DNA of 64,000 nt from Paracoccaceae bacterium (GTDB taxonomy: Bacteria; Pseudomonadota; Alphaproteobacteria; Rhodobacterales; Rhodobacteraceae): assembly GCA_024742455.1 (NCBI GenBank), contig JANSYL010000002.1, forward strand, positions 310,001-374,000. Direction: 5' to 3'. The notes under the pieces are model-generated. The model had not been told where the DNA came from, made no database searches, and saw only the letters and a program-made list of their open reading frames with translations. A program made the position numbers and the translations under genes. The first letter of the stretch is position 1. The number at the start of each line of letters is the position of its first letter. Shown one piece after another: positions 44,091 through 54,186 of the stretch.

Positions 44091-44573
44091 ATGCGTCCCA
44101 TGGACTGGTTGCTGTTTCCCATTTTCCTCGCCGCCTGCGGCGCTGCCGCGACAACCGGGTCCATGTTCATGCCCGGACAGTGGTATCGCGACCTGAACAA
44201 ACCCCCCTGGACTCCGCCCGACTGGATGTTCCCGGTGGTCTGGACGTTGCTATATCTTTCCGCCGCTTATGCCGCCACGCGCGTGGCCCCGTTGGAGGGC
44301 AGCCAGTACGGCATGGCCTTCTGGGCCATGCAGATCGCGTTCAACACGCTGTGGACCCCGATCTTTTTCGGGCTGAAACGGATCAAGGCGGCGCTCGTCG
44401 TCATGGTCGGGCTCTGGACCGGGGTGGCCGGCACCACCATCGCCTTTTTCCAGCTTGACTGGATCGCGGGCGCGCTGTTCGTTCCGTATCTGATCTGGGT
44501 GACTGTGGCCGGGGCGCTCAACGCAAGTGTCTGGATGCGGAACCCGGGGGTGGTGGCGCAACCTGCCGAGTAG
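44091..44573 (+). CDS. tspO: TspO/MBR tryptophan-rich sensory protein
   Basis: TspO is an outer-membrane-associated five-helix protein that binds porphyrins and dampens photosynthesis gene expression under oxygen in Rhodobacter. The 160-residue product has WYRDLNKPPWTPPDWMFPVV and AFNTLWTPIFFGLK, both family signatures. It lies 8 nt after crtB, the usual place. Confidence 0.94.
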   Translation: MRPMDWLLFPIFLAACGAAATTGSMFMPGQWYRDLNKPPWTPPDWMFPVVWTLLYLSAAYAATRVAPLEGSQYGMAFWAMQIAFNTLWTPIFFGLKRIKAALVVMVGLWTGVAGTTIAFFQLDWIAGALFVPYLIWVTVAGALNASVWMRNPGVVAQPAE

Positions 44574-44635
44574 GGCGCGCCGAGGAGCGCCAATACCCCC
44601 TTGCGACGGGGTAGGTCGTGCCAAGCACTACGCTT

Positions 44636-44671
44636 CGGAAAAGCAAAAGGGGCACCAAACGGCGCCCCTTT
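44636..44671 (-). terminator. Terminator of the nusA-infB operon
   Basis: AAAGGGGC (44646-44653) and GCCCCTTT (44664-44671) form an 8-bp stem. On the minus strand it is followed by TTTTGCTTTT, a T-rich tract, and it lies about 24 nt after the infB stop. It may also block tspO read-through from the other side. Confidence 0.82.
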
Positions 44672-44694
44672 CACATCAGACTAAATGAGTGCCG

Positions 44695-47172
44695 TCAGGC
44701 CAGCGTCCGCTCGACCTCTTCCCGTTCGAAGATCTCGATGACGTCGCCCGGGCGGATGTCCTCGTAATTCTCGAAGGCCATCCCGCATTCCTGGCCCGAC
44801 TGGACCTCTTTCACTTCGTCCTTGAAGCGTTTGAGTGTCTTCAGCGTGCCTTCATGGATCACCACGTCGTCGCGCAGCAGGCGGACCCCGGCAGAGCGAC
44901 GGGCGATGCCCTCGGTCACCAGACAGCCGGCGACATTGCCGACGCCCGAGACCTTGAAGACCTCCTTGATCTCGGCATAGCCGATGAAGTTCTCGCGGAT
45001 TTCGGCGCCAAGCAGGCCCGACGCCGCCGCCTTCACATCATCGACAAGGTCGTAGATCACCGAGTAATAGCGGATCTCCACGCCTTTCTGGTTGGCAGCA
45101 TTGCGCGCAGGCGCGTTGGCGCGGACGTTGAACCCGATGACCGGCGTGCCCGAGGCTTCGGCCAGACCGATATCGGATTCCGTGATCGCGCCCACCCCGT
45201 AATGAATGACGCGCACGCGCACCTCGTCATTGCCGAGCTTTTCCAGCGCTTGCACGATGGCCTCGGCCGAACCCTGAACATCGGCCTTCACCACGATCGG
45301 CAGCTCGGCCACGTTTTCATCCGCCTTGGCCTTGGCCAGAAGCTGATCCAGCGTGGTCGCAGCCCCTGCGGCGGCGCGTTTGTCCTTGGCGGCCTGCGCA
45401 CGGTATTCGGCGATCTCACGGGCCTGCGCCTCGGTTTCGACCACGTTCAGCACATCGCCCGCCTCGGGCGTGCCGTTCAGGCCCAGCACCTCCACCGGCA
45501 CCGACGGCCCGGCTTCCTTCACCCGCTCGCCCTTGTCGTTGACCAGCGCGCGGACCTTGCCCCATTGTTCGCCCACGACGAAGATATCGCCCTGACGCAG
45601 CGTACCGTTCTGCACCAGAACGGTGGCCACCGGGCCACGCCCCACGTCGAGCTGCGCCTCGATCACGGCACCGGAGGCGGCGCGTTTCGGGTTGGCCTTA
45701 AGTTCCAGAACCTCGGCCTGCAGGGAGATGGCCTCCAGCAGGTCGGGCAAACCCTGCCCGGTCTGCGCCGACACCTCGACATCCTGCACATCGCCCGACA
45801 ACGCCTCGACGATCACCTCGTGCTGAAGCAGGTCGGTCCGTACTTTCTGCGGATCGGCATCGGGTTTGTCGATCTTGTTGATCGCCACGATCATCGGAAC
45901 TTCGGCGGCCTTGGCATGGGCGATGGCCTCGACCGTCTGCGGCATGACCGCGTCATCGGCGGCCACGACCAGAACTACGACATCGGTGACCTGCGCGCCC
46001 CGCGCCCTCATCGAGGTAAAGGCCGCGTGGCCGGGCGTGTCGAGGAAGGACAGAACCGCACCACTGTCGGTCGTCACCTGATAGGCGCCGATATGCTGCG
46101 TGATCCCCCCGGCCTCGCCCGACACCACATTGGCCTGCCGGATCTTGTCGAGGAGCGAGGTCTTGCCGTGGTCGACATGGCCCATGATCGTGATGACAGG
46201 CGGACGCGGCTGAAGGTCTTCGGGCTTGTCCTGCACGGTGTCGATCACGTCTTCGACGTCGGCGTCGGACACGCGCTGTACCTTGTGGCCAAACTCCTCG
46301 ACGATCAGTTCGGCGGTGTCGGCATCGATGGGCTGGTTCTGCGTAACCATCATGCCGTTGTTCATCAGCGCCTTGACGACGTCGGCGACCCGTTCGGCCA
46401 TCCGGTTGGCCAGTTCGGAAACGACGATGGTTTCGGGTACCTGAACCTCGCGAACGATCTTCTCGCGATCCTGGCTGCCGCCCATCGCCTTCTGGCGCGC
46501 ACGTTCCTGTTTCCGCTTCATCGCGGCAAGGCTGCGCTGCCGCCCGCCTTCGCCACCCGTCAGTGCCTGGTTGACGGTCAGTTTGCCGGACCGGCGCCCA
46601 CCATCACGGTCGCCCTTGCTGCGGTTCGACCGGTCATCGCGTTCGGGTTCGCGCCGTGCGGGCGTGGCACGACCACCGCCGCCCCGGTTTGCCGGTGCCC
46701 CCCGGTCCGGGGCGGGCGCTGCAGCCTCTGCCGGGCTCGGCGCGCGTTTTTCCTCTTCCTTGGCGCGGCGGCGCGCCTCTTCTTCCTCGGCGCGGGCTTT
46801 CAGAGCTTCTTCGCGCTCTTTCTCCTCGCGCTCGCGCTGTTCGGCTTCGGCGCGGCGGCGGGCACGGTCTTCTTCGCGCTCCTTCTCCTCGCGCTCGCGC
46901 TGTTCGGCATCTTCAGCCTCGCGCGCCTTGGCGGCCCGAAGTGCCTTCAGGCGACGCTCGAGCTCGGCATCGGGGACCGATTTCTCGCGCTTGCCGCCCT
47001 CGGCATTCTGCGCTGCGGCGCTTTGCGCACCGGGCTTGGGCACGGAGACCCGTTTACGTTTGGTTTCCACCACCACGCTCTTCGTCCGGCCGCGTGAAAA
47101 GCTTTGGTTCACACGTCCGCTACGGGCGCCGCCCGACAAGCCCAGGGGTTTCTTTCCGTCTTGGTCGCTCAT
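44695..47172 (-). CDS. infB: Translation initiation factor IF-2
   Basis: IF-2 delivers initiator tRNA to the ribosome. The 825-residue protein has an N-terminal low-complexity region of Arg, Glu and Ala (about 60-200), a linker, and the GTPase core with [29 protein letters not shown] and [10 protein letters not shown], then the C-terminal domains. The ATG at 47172 overlaps ylxR by 4 nt; the longer frame upstream reads through ylxR in another frame and is rejected. Confidence 0.97.
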   Translation of the reverse strand: MSDQDGKKPLGLSGGARSGRVNQSFSRGRTKSVVVETKRKRVSVPKPGAQSAAAQNAEGGKREKSVPDAELERRLKALRAAKAREAEDAEQREREEKEREEDRARRRAEAEQREREEKEREEALKARAEEEEARRRAKEEEKRAPSPAEAAAPAPDRGAPANRGGGGRATPARREPERDDRSNRSKGDRDGGRRSGKLTVNQALTGGEGGRQRSLAAMKRKQERARQKAMGGSQDREKIVREVQVPETIVVSELANRMAERVADVVKALMNNGMMVTQNQPIDADTAELIVEEFGHKVQRVSDADVEDVIDTVQDKPEDLQPRPPVITIMGHVDHGKTSLLDKIRQANVVSGEAGGITQHIGAYQVTTDSGAVLSFLDTPGHAAFTSMRARGAQVTDVVVLVVAADDAVMPQTVEAIAHAKAAEVPMIVAINKIDKPDADPQKVRTDLLQHEVIVEALSGDVQDVEVSAQTGQGLPDLLEAISLQAEVLELKANPKRAASGAVIEAQLDVGRGPVATVLVQNGTLRQGDIFVVGEQWGKVRALVNDKGERVKEAGPSVPVEVLGLNGTPEAGDVLNVVETEAQAREIAEYRAQAAKDKRAAAGAATTLDQLLAKAKADENVAELPIVVKADVQGSAEAIVQALEKLGNDEVRVRVIHYGVGAITESDIGLAEASGTPVIGFNVRANAPARNAANQKGVEIRYYSVIYDLVDDVKAAASGLLGAEIRENFIGYAEIKEVFKVSGVGNVAGCLVTEGIARRSAGVRLLRDDVVIHEGTLKTLKRFKDEVKEVQSGQECGMAFENYEDIRPGDVIEIFEREEVERTLA

Positions 47173-47801
47173 GCGTTTCGATCGTCTTTCCCGGCGGTCC
47201 CTCCGCCGTCTGCCTTGCGCAGGCCCTGCAGTTTCGCGGCTCCCTCTACAACACGGGGGGCCAGACCACCAGCGGCAAGCGCGCAATGTATCACACTTTG
47301 ACGTCCGAATGCCAAACCCAATTCCCGGGCGGTCAGGACGTTGAAATACCGGGCGCCCTCGGGCGTCCAGAGCTTGGATTTCCCCCGCTCCGACCCGTCA
47401 CTGGCCTGAAGCAGAACGCCGATTTTCCTGGTGGCGAGCCAGTCCTTCACCTTCTCGAACCCGGCCACGGCCTCACCGGCCTTGCGCGCCAGCGCGACCA
47501 GATCGGTCAGGCGTTTCGCCAGCCCCGCTTCTACCCGGTCGGCAAGGCCATCGGGCACCGTCACCTGCGCCTTCGCGGCGCGGGCGAAAAGGTTCTTGCG
47601 CGCTGCAAGATCGAGCGCCTCGCGGTCGGCGGCCACCCAGATGCCCCGCCCCGGCAGTTTTTCCGCAAGGTCCGGGGCGATCTGGCCATCGGGGGCCACC
47701 ACGAAGCGGATCAGCCCCTGCTTGGGCTGCACCTCACCGGTGGCGATGCATTTGCGCTCGGGCCCGTCCTCACGGGTTTTTGCCTGTCCGCCCCGGCTCA
47801 T
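47169..47801 (-). CDS. ylxR: YlxR-family RNA-binding protein (with L7Ae-like C-terminus)
   Basis: The 210-residue protein has an N-terminal YlxR (DUF448) domain with [20 protein letters not shown] and [15 protein letters not shown], then a C-terminal part with [20 protein letters not shown] that resembles ribosomal L7Ae-type RNA-binding folds. It sits between nusA and infB as in most bacteria. It is a nucleic-acid-binding protein; its precise role is unclear. Confidence 0.9.
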   Translation of the reverse strand: MSRGGQAKTREDGPERKCIATGEVQPKQGLIRFVVAPDGQIAPDLAEKLPGRGIWVAADREALDLAARKNLFARAAKAQVTVPDGLADRVEAGLAKRLTDLVALARKAGEAVAGFEKVKDWLATRKIGVLLQASDGSERGKSKLWTPEGARYFNVLTARELGLAFGRQSVIHCALAAGGLAPRVVEGAAKLQGLRKADGGGTAGKDDRNA

Positions 47802-47825
47802 GATCTGCGGGCCTTCCGGCAGGGC

Positions 47826-49517
47826 CTAGGCCTCTGCCGCCTCCGCTTCGGCGGCTGCGGCTTCCGCCTCGGCTGCGGCCTGGGCTTCCAGTTCCTCGAT
47901 GGTGACCCAGCCCAGTTTCAGGCGCGCGGTCATCACCATGTTCTGGGCTTCTTCAAGGCTGACATCGAAGGGTTCCAGCACCCCGTCATCCTTGTGGCGT
48001 TCGCCATCCACCGTGGTCCATCCGCCCGCCAGCTCCCAGTCGGCGCAGGTGGCGAAGTCTTCCAGCGTCTTCACGCCGTCCTCAGCCAGCGCCACCAGCA
48101 TCTGGGGGGTCAGCCCGTCGAATTCAACAAGGCTGTCCTCGACGCCCATTTCCCTGGCCTTTTCGAGGGCCTTCTTGTTCTGTTCCTCAAGGTAATCGCG
48201 CGCGCGGGCCTGAAGTTCCTCGGCGGTGCTTTCATCGACACCGTCGATGACCAGAAGCTCATCCTGTTCGACATAGGCCACCTCTTCGAGCGAGGTGAAG
48301 CCTTCGGCGACCAGGAGTTGCGCGAAGAATTCGTCAAGGTCGAGCGTATCCATGAACAGACGCGTGCGTTCCTCGAACTCGGCCTGGCGGCGCTTGGATT
48401 CCTCTTCCTCGGTCAGGATGTCGATATCGAGCCCGGTCAGCTGGCTGGCCAGCCGCACGTTCTGACCGCGGCGGCCGATGGCCAGAGACAATTGTTCGTC
48501 CGGCACGACCACCTCGATGCGCTCGGCGTCCTCGTCGAGAACAACCTTCGACACCTCGGCGGGCTGAAGCGCGTTCACCAGGAAGGTCGGCGCATCCTCG
48601 TTCCACGGGATGATGTCGATCTTTTCACCCTGAAGCTCGTTGACCACGGCCTGCACACGGCTGCCGCGCATACCGACACAGACGCCCACCGGATCGATGG
48701 AGTTGTCGTAGGAAATGACGGCGATCTTGGCGCGGCTGCCCGGGTCGCGGGCGACGGCCTTGATCTCGATGATGCCGTCATAGATTTCCGGCACCTCCAT
48801 CTTGAACAGCTCGGCCATGAATTCGGGCGCGGTGCGGCTAAGGATGATCTGGTGGCCGCGCAGCTCCTGCCGCACGTCCTTGATGTAGCAGCGGATGCGG
48901 TCGCCGTTCCGATAGGCCTCGCGACCGATCTTTTCGTTGCGGCGCAGCACGGCCTCGCCCCGGCCGACATCGACGATGATGTTGCCGTATTCCTCGCGCT
49001 TGACGACACCGTTGATGATCGTTCCGACGCGGTCCTTGAATTCTTCGTACTGGCGCTCGCGCTCGGCCTCGCGCACCTTCTGCAGGATCACCTGCTTTGC
49101 CGATTGCGCCGCGATTCGGCCCATGTCGACGGGCGGCACCGCCTCGTAGAAGGCGTCCCCGATCTGCGGTTCGGTTTCGGTGGGGTCGATCCGCTGCCCG
49201 TCCCGCAGCCAGTATTCGTCACGTCCCTCGGCGGGCGCGCAGAAATAGGGTTTGGCGGTCTCGGTGGTGAACTCGGCCTTCTCGTTCTCAAGCTCTTCCT
49301 CGTCCACGATCGTGCGGACGCGCGTAAAGCTGGCCTTGCCGGTTTTGCGGTCGATCGAGACATGAATGTCGAGCTCGGCCCCGTAGCGCGACTTGGCTGC
49401 ACGGGCGAGCGATTCCTCCATCGCCTCGACCACCAGACCGGGGTCGATCATCTTTTCGCGGGCCACCGCCTCGGCGGTCTGCAGAAGTTCAAGCTGGTTG
49501 GCTGATGTGATGGCCAT
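47826..49517 (-). CDS. nusA: Transcription termination/antitermination factor NusA
   Basis: NusA binds RNA polymerase and nascent RNA. The 563-residue product has the N-terminal polymerase-binding domain, S1 domain (GTIINGVVKREEYGNIIVDV), KH domains (PVGVCVGMRGSRVQAVVNEL and LAIGRRGQNVRLASQLTG) and a C-terminal helical region ending in an Ala/Glu tail. It starts 5 nt after the stop of a small upstream gene whose last codons form the nusA ribosome binding site. Confidence 0.96.
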   Translation of the reverse strand: MAITSANQLELLQTAEAVAREKMIDPGLVVEAMEESLARAAKSRYGAELDIHVSIDRKTGKASFTRVRTIVDEEELENEKAEFTTETAKPYFCAPAEGRDEYWLRDGQRIDPTETEPQIGDAFYEAVPPVDMGRIAAQSAKQVILQKVREAERERQYEEFKDRVGTIINGVVKREEYGNIIVDVGRGEAVLRRNEKIGREAYRNGDRIRCYIKDVRQELRGHQIILSRTAPEFMAELFKMEVPEIYDGIIEIKAVARDPGSRAKIAVISYDNSIDPVGVCVGMRGSRVQAVVNELQGEKIDIIPWNEDAPTFLVNALQPAEVSKVVLDEDAERIEVVVPDEQLSLAIGRRGQNVRLASQLTGLDIDILTEEEESKRRQAEFEERTRLFMDTLDLDEFFAQLLVAEGFTSLEEVAYVEQDELLVIDGVDESTAEELQARARDYLEEQNKKALEKAREMGVEDSLVEFDGLTPQMLVALAEDGVKTLEDFATCADWELAGGWTTVDGERHKDDGVLEPFDVSLEEAQNMVMTARLKLGWVTIEELEAQAAAEAEAAAAEAEAAEA

Positions 49518-49522
49518 GGGTG

Positions 49523-49738
49523 TTATCCTTTTACGAATTCGTCCAGCACGCCTTTGAAAGCGTGGACCGCTTTGCCAAGCGTCTGCGTTTCGCCCGCCTC
49601 TCGGGCCTTCACGATGGTTCGCAGGTTGCGAAACAGCCGCGCGCTGTCCGACGATATCGGATCGCCAGCGCGCCAGCCGCGCGATCCCGCCAAATCGAAT
49701 GGCGGGTTCTCGGGGTCATGATGCAATGGTTTTTTCAT
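49523..49738 (-). CDS. Small protein of unknown function, possible antitoxin partner of the BrnT-like gene
   Basis: The 71-residue product begins [20 protein letters not shown] and is followed by a helical, basic C-terminal half. It overlaps the BrnT-like gene by 23 nt and ends 5 nt before nusA, supplying the nusA ribosome binding site. Size and position fit an antitoxin, but it lacks the ribbon-helix-helix pattern expected of BrnA, so the role is an inference from position only. Confidence 0.6.
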   Translation of the reverse strand: MKKPLHHDPENPPFDLAGSRGWRAGDPISSDSARLFRNLRTIVKAREAGETQTLGKAVHAFKGVLDEFVKG

Positions 49739-49988
49739 ATGCTCTGCGCTCCCTAGGCGCTGCTGGCCTTAACGAGATGAGGCGACATTTGTCGCCTCGA
49801 AGGGTGTAGACGACGACCGCGACGGTATCGAAAAGATAGCCAATCGCTTGGCCGCGCTGTTCTCCGCGGAAATCGTCCTCGGCAAAGCGCGCAAGTTCCC
49901 AATCGAACCCCAGTTCCACATCGGCGAAATCGAGCCTGTGTTTGGCCAGATTGCTGCGGCGTTTGTCCTCATCCCATTCATACCTCAT
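49716..49988 (-). CDS. BrnT-family toxin-like protein
   Basis: BrnT proteins are RNase-fold toxins. The product (90 residues from the ATG at 49988, 93 from a GTG at 49997) begins [21 protein letters not shown], close to the family pattern FEWDxxKxxxNxxKHGVxF, followed by EVELGFDW-like text and a C-terminal [17 protein letters not shown], which matches the family ISxRxAxxxExxxY ending. It overlaps the rimP 3' end, so both likely start codons are translated from the rimP message. Activity is not proven by sequence. Confidence 0.85.
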   Translation of the reverse strand: MRYEWDEDKRRSNLAKHRLDFADVELGFDWELARFAEDDFRGEQRGQAIGYLFDTVAVVVYTLRGDKCRLISLRPAAPRERRAYEKTIAS

Positions 49989-50556
49989 CCGCTCCACCAG
50001 CGTCTTCGGTTTCGATCTCGTCGAATTGGGTCTCGTCGATGACGCCCGCGGCCTTGCGCTGGCGCAGCATCTCCTTGATCAGGTCGTCGGTCAGGACGAG
50101 CTTGGCGTCGCTCAGCCAGTCGAAGTTCAGGCCGATCGTGCCTTCCTCGACATTGAGCAGAACCTCGTCCCCCTCGACCCCGGCCAGCACGCCGCGGAAA
50201 CGGCGGCGCCCGTCGATCGTGTCGGTCGTTTCGATCTTGGCCTCGTAGCCTTCGAAACTCGCGAAATCCTTAAGGCGTGTCAGGGGTCGGTCGATGCCGG
50301 GGCTTGAGACTTCCAGCGTATAGGCGTCCTCCAGCGGGTCCTCCACATCCAGCACGGCGCTGACCTGCGTGGAAATCCGCGCGCATTCATCCACCTCGAT
50401 CCCGCCATCAGGCCGTTCGGCCATGATCTGCAGGGTCTTGGTCTTGCCGCCCATCAGGCGGATGCGCACCAGTTCGAACCCCATGTGTTCGATCACGGGG
50501 GTCAGGATTTCGGCCATGCGCCGGTCGATGGCGGTTTTGGCGATAAGGTCCGACAT
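49978..50556 (-). CDS. rimP: Ribosome maturation factor RimP
   Basis: RimP assists 30S subunit maturation. The 192-residue product has the family segments [20 protein letters not shown] and [20 protein letters not shown], and an acidic C-terminus. The ATG at 50556 was chosen; the open frame runs 55 codons further upstream through a terminator-like hairpin, which is not expected to be translated. Its end overlaps the BrnT-like gene. Confidence 0.95.
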   Translation of the reverse strand: MSDLIAKTAIDRRMAEILTPVIEHMGFELVRIRLMGGKTKTLQIMAERPDGGIEVDECARISTQVSAVLDVEDPLEDAYTLEVSSPGIDRPLTRLKDFASFEGYEAKIETTDTIDGRRRFRGVLAGVEGDEVLLNVEEGTIGLNFDWLSDAKLVLTDDLIKEMLRQRKAAGVIDETQFDEIETEDAGGADEV

Positions 50557-50578
50557 GGTGTCTGAACGAGGTCCTGAA

Positions 50579-50605
50579 ACAAAAAAACGGGCCAGGCGGC
50601 CCGTT
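50579..50605 (-). terminator. Terminator-like hairpin in the rimP leader (possible attenuator)
   Basis: On the minus strand AACGGGCC and GGCCCGTT form an 8-bp perfect stem with a 4-nt loop, followed by a run of seven T. It lies 23 nt upstream of rimP and downstream of the likely promoter, so it would stop transcription before the operon unless relieved. Confidence 0.75.
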
Positions 50606-50651
50606 GCTTTTCCGGTGGAGCCTGAGGGTCTCAAGCGCCGCTGTTGAGCCG

Positions 50652-50680
50652 CATATAGGGGGAATCGGATGGGGGCGCAA
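50652..50680 (-). promoter_or_regulatory. Probable sigma-70 promoter of rimP-nusA-infB
   Basis: On the minus strand TTGCGC (50675-50680) and TATATG (50652-50657) are separated by 17 nt. Transcription would begin near 50645 and give a leader of about 90 nt holding the hairpin described above. Confidence 0.55.
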
Positions 50681-50755
50681 GACGGCACGCTTGTGTTGCA
50701 ACGCGGGCCGGATTGGCCCACGCTTCCCTCAAAACAAATCTAGGGAGGGACGACC

Positions 50756-51868
<1,113 letters not shown>

Positions 51869-51871
51869 CCG

Positions 51872-52117
51872 ATGGATTGCGGCGCGGCGGCCATGCCTGT
51901 CCCTGCGGCCCTGTTCGTGATCGGGGTTCTGGTCACCACCGTGGTCGTGGCACGGCGCGAAAGGCTTGGCATCAAGGACACGCTTCTGGTGATGATCGGG
52001 CTGCGCCGTTTCGGCCAGTCCCGCCTTGTCACGTCGCTGTTGCTGATCACCCTTTTGCTGCCTGTAGGGTTATGGGTGGCACTGAACGAAGCCTGCAAGG
52101 CAGGGCTTGCGGCCTGA
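51872..52117 (+). CDS. Small membrane protein, function unknown
   Basis: The 81-residue product has two hydrophobic segments (about 8-26 and 53-72) separated by a basic loop with RRERLGIKDTLLV. It starts 3 nt after frmA, so it is probably co-transcribed. An internal ATG at codon 8 is an alternative start. No family was recognised. Confidence 0.6.
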   Translation: MDCGAAAMPVPAALFVIGVLVTTVVVARRERLGIKDTLLVMIGLRRFGQSRLVTSLLLITLLLPVGLWVALNEACKAGLAA

Positions 52118-52149
52118 CCCGGCCCGACGCAGAACGAAAGGACCCTTCC

Positions 52150-52542
52150 ATGAGCAAACGCATTTTCACCGCCGGGCTGCTGACCTGCGCGCTCGCGCTT
52201 CCGGCCTCGGCCGAAGGCTGGAGCGTGATCGATTTCACGTCGATGCCCGATATCGCGACCTGTGTCAGCCATGCCGAGGCCGCGATCGGCGTCTACAGCC
52301 AGACCTACCCGGCACCGGTCGACGTGGTGGTCGCGCAAAGCACCATCGGGGCATACGGCCTGCGCGGCAACGTGGTGGACGGATTGTTCGTCTGCACCGA
52401 GATTGCGGGTCTCGTGGCGCCTATGCTGGTGGTCCACAACTCCGACGATGATACCGACGCTCGTATCCTGATCGCCGACCGTCTGGCCGAAGCCTGGGAT
52501 GCGGTGGCAGCAGGGGCCTCGCCCGGTGCCCCGAAGGAGTGA
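52150..52542 (+). CDS. Exported protein of unknown function
   Basis: The 130-residue product has a signal peptide (MSKRIFTAGLLTCALALPASA, cleavage after residue 21 likely) and a small domain with two cysteines (CVSHAEAA and FVCTEIAG). The ATG follows an AAAGGACC element. It ends where the GNAT gene starts. No family was recognised. Confidence 0.7.
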   Translation: MSKRIFTAGLLTCALALPASAEGWSVIDFTSMPDIATCVSHAEAAIGVYSQTYPAPVDVVVAQSTIGAYGLRGNVVDGLFVCTEIAGLVAPMLVVHNSDDDTDARILIADRLAEAWDAVAAGASPGAPKE

Positions 52543-53036
52543 TGCCTGACATCCGCCCAGCCGGGCCTGGGGATCGCGACGCCATTGCCGATATCCTGCT
52601 GCCCGTCTTCGGGGCGGGTGAAACCTATGCCGTCGATCCCGGCCTCGATGCCGCTGGCGCGCTCGACTACTGGTTCGGCGGCGGTCGCCGCGTGTTCGTG
52701 GCTGAACGCAGCGGCACCATCCTCGGCACCTATTACATTCGCCCGAACCAGCCCGGCGGCGGGGCCCATGTGTGCAATTGCGGCTATGTGACGGCGGCCC
52801 GGGCCACGGGCCGGGGCGTCGCACGCGCAATGCTGGACCATTCCATCGCCCGGGCCCGCACCGAAGGATACCGCGCGATGCAGTTCAATTTCGTGATTGC
52901 CAGCAACCTGCGCGCCATCGAGACATGGCAGCGCAACGGGTTCGACATCGTCGGGCGCCTGCCGGGGGCCTACCGCCACCCAAGCCTCGGCTATGTCGAT
53001 GCGCTGGTGATGTTTCGCGATCTGACGGAGGCGTAA
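52542..53036 (+). CDS. GNAT-family N-acetyltransferase
   Basis: The 164-residue protein has the GNAT fold: DIRPAGPGDRDAIADILLPV at the N-terminus, the acetyl-CoA loop region ATGRGVARAMLDHSIARA and the C-terminal ASNLRAIETWQRNGF, a conserved substrate-side segment. The ATG is preferred over a GTG 3 nt earlier, because the adjacent stop TGA overlaps it. Substrate unknown. Confidence 0.85.
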   Translation: MPDIRPAGPGDRDAIADILLPVFGAGETYAVDPGLDAAGALDYWFGGGRRVFVAERSGTILGTYYIRPNQPGGGAHVCNCGYVTAARATGRGVARAMLDHSIARARTEGYRAMQFNFVIASNLRAIETWQRNGFDIVGRLPGAYRHPSLGYVDALVMFRDLTEA

Positions 53037-53039
53037 GGG

Positions 53040-53477
53040 ATGCGCAGCGGGTTTTCATGCATCGTGTTCGCCACGGCTCTTCTTGCGGCGGACGCCCTTG
53101 CCGATCAGGCACCGATGCTGCAACCGGAGCCGTTCCTGCTGCTGCGCTCCGGCCCTGAGGTCGTGGCCGCTGGGCCCCGGGAAATCACCGATATCGAAAT
53201 CTCGGAAAGCGGCGGGCGTACGGATCTGTTCATCCGCCTCGGGGCCCCGGCAGCAGCTGCGCTGGGCCGTGCCACATCGGGGCCCGCGGCCGAACCCCTC
53301 GGCGCGACGATCTGCGGCCGCCCGGTCGACGTCGTCGAGCTGCCCTTGCCGGTCATCAGCGGCACGGTTTACATCGCCGACCGCACGGCGCAGGAGGGGG
53401 AGGCGATGCGCGCGCTGTGGTCGGGTCGAACCCGTTGCGCCGCCCTCAGCCCGGAGGTCTTTTCCAATGCCCAGTGA
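53040..53477 (+). CDS. Exported protein, weak resemblance to a SecD periplasmic domain
   Basis: The 145-residue product has a signal peptide (cleavage after ADALA likely). The rest has a pattern of strands DLFIRLGAPAAAALGRATS, LGATICGRPVDVVELPLP and a final helix EGEAMRALWSG that recalls the SecD P1-type repeat, in which a strand, helix and hairpin alternate. This resemblance is only by eye. Its end overlaps the NYN gene by 11 nt. Confidence 0.65.
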   Translation: MRSGFSCIVFATALLAADALADQAPMLQPEPFLLLRSGPEVVAAGPREITDIEISESGGRTDLFIRLGAPAAAALGRATSGPAAEPLGATICGRPVDVVELPLPVISGTVYIADRTAQEGEAMRALWSGRTRCAALSPEVFSNAQ

Positions 53478-54180
53478 CACGCCGCTGCTCGCCGTCCTGA
53501 TCGATGCTGACAACACGTCCCACAAACACGCCAAGGCGATCTTCGACGAGATCGCGGGGTTCGGCGAGGCCAGCGTGCGCCGCATCTACGGCGATTTCTC
53601 GTCCAGCCACATGAAGGGCTGGTCGAACGTGCAGGCTGAATTCGGGATCGTGCCGCATCATCAGCCCGCGAACACCGTGGGCAAGAACGCCAGCGATATC
53701 GCTCTGGTGATCGACGCGATGGACCTCATGCATTCCAACCGGTTCGACGGGTTCGTGCTGGTTTCTTCGGACAGTGATTTCACCCGGCTGGCCAGCCGCA
53801 TCCGCGAACAGGGGCTGGAGGTCTACGGGATCGGCCAGCAGAAAACGCCCGAACCCTTCCGAAAGGCCTGCAAGCGTTTCATCTTCATCGAAAACATCCT
53901 GCCGCAGGCCGATGATTCCAAGACCGCCGCGGACCGCAAGCCTGACACCAAGGCCCTGACCGACGCGCGCGACCTCATCTTCCGCGCGATGGAGGCGATC
54001 GATCAGGATGATGACTGGTATTCGCTGGGCCAGATCGGCCAGTACATCACGGCCGCGAACCCCGATTTCGACACCCGCACCTATGGAAAACGCAAGCTCA
54101 GCGACCTGATCGAAAGCATCAAGGCGCTGGAGGTGCGCCGCGATCAGGGTCGCCAGATTCAGGTGCGGCGGCTGGACTGA
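53467..54180 (+). CDS. NYN-domain protein with C-terminal OST-HTH/LOTUS-like domain
   Basis: NYN domains are PIN-like RNase folds. The 237-residue product shows the acidic residues LAVLIDADNTS, NASDIALVIDAMDLM and LVSSDSDFTRLASRIRE, expected metal ligands, and a C-terminal helical domain (about 165-230) with SLGQIGQYITAANPDFDTRT, which looks like OST-HTH/LOTUS. Such fusions are widespread in bacteria, with suspected RNA-binding roles. Start chosen at 53467 because the upstream frame lies in the previous gene. Confidence 0.87.
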   Translation: MPSDTPLLAVLIDADNTSHKHAKAIFDEIAGFGEASVRRIYGDFSSSHMKGWSNVQAEFGIVPHHQPANTVGKNASDIALVIDAMDLMHSNRFDGFVLVSSDSDFTRLASRIREQGLEVYGIGQQKTPEPFRKACKRFIFIENILPQADDSKTAADRKPDTKALTDARDLIFRAMEAIDQDDDWYSLGQIGQYITAANPDFDTRTYGKRKLSDLIESIKALEVRRDQGRQIQVRRLD

Positions 54181-54186
54181 AACCCG

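Noticed and set aside
46656-49505. A 949-codon open frame on the plus strand across infB, ylxR and nusA
   Set aside because: It is antisense to three recognised genes, with low-complexity shadow sequence and no domain or ribosome binding site.
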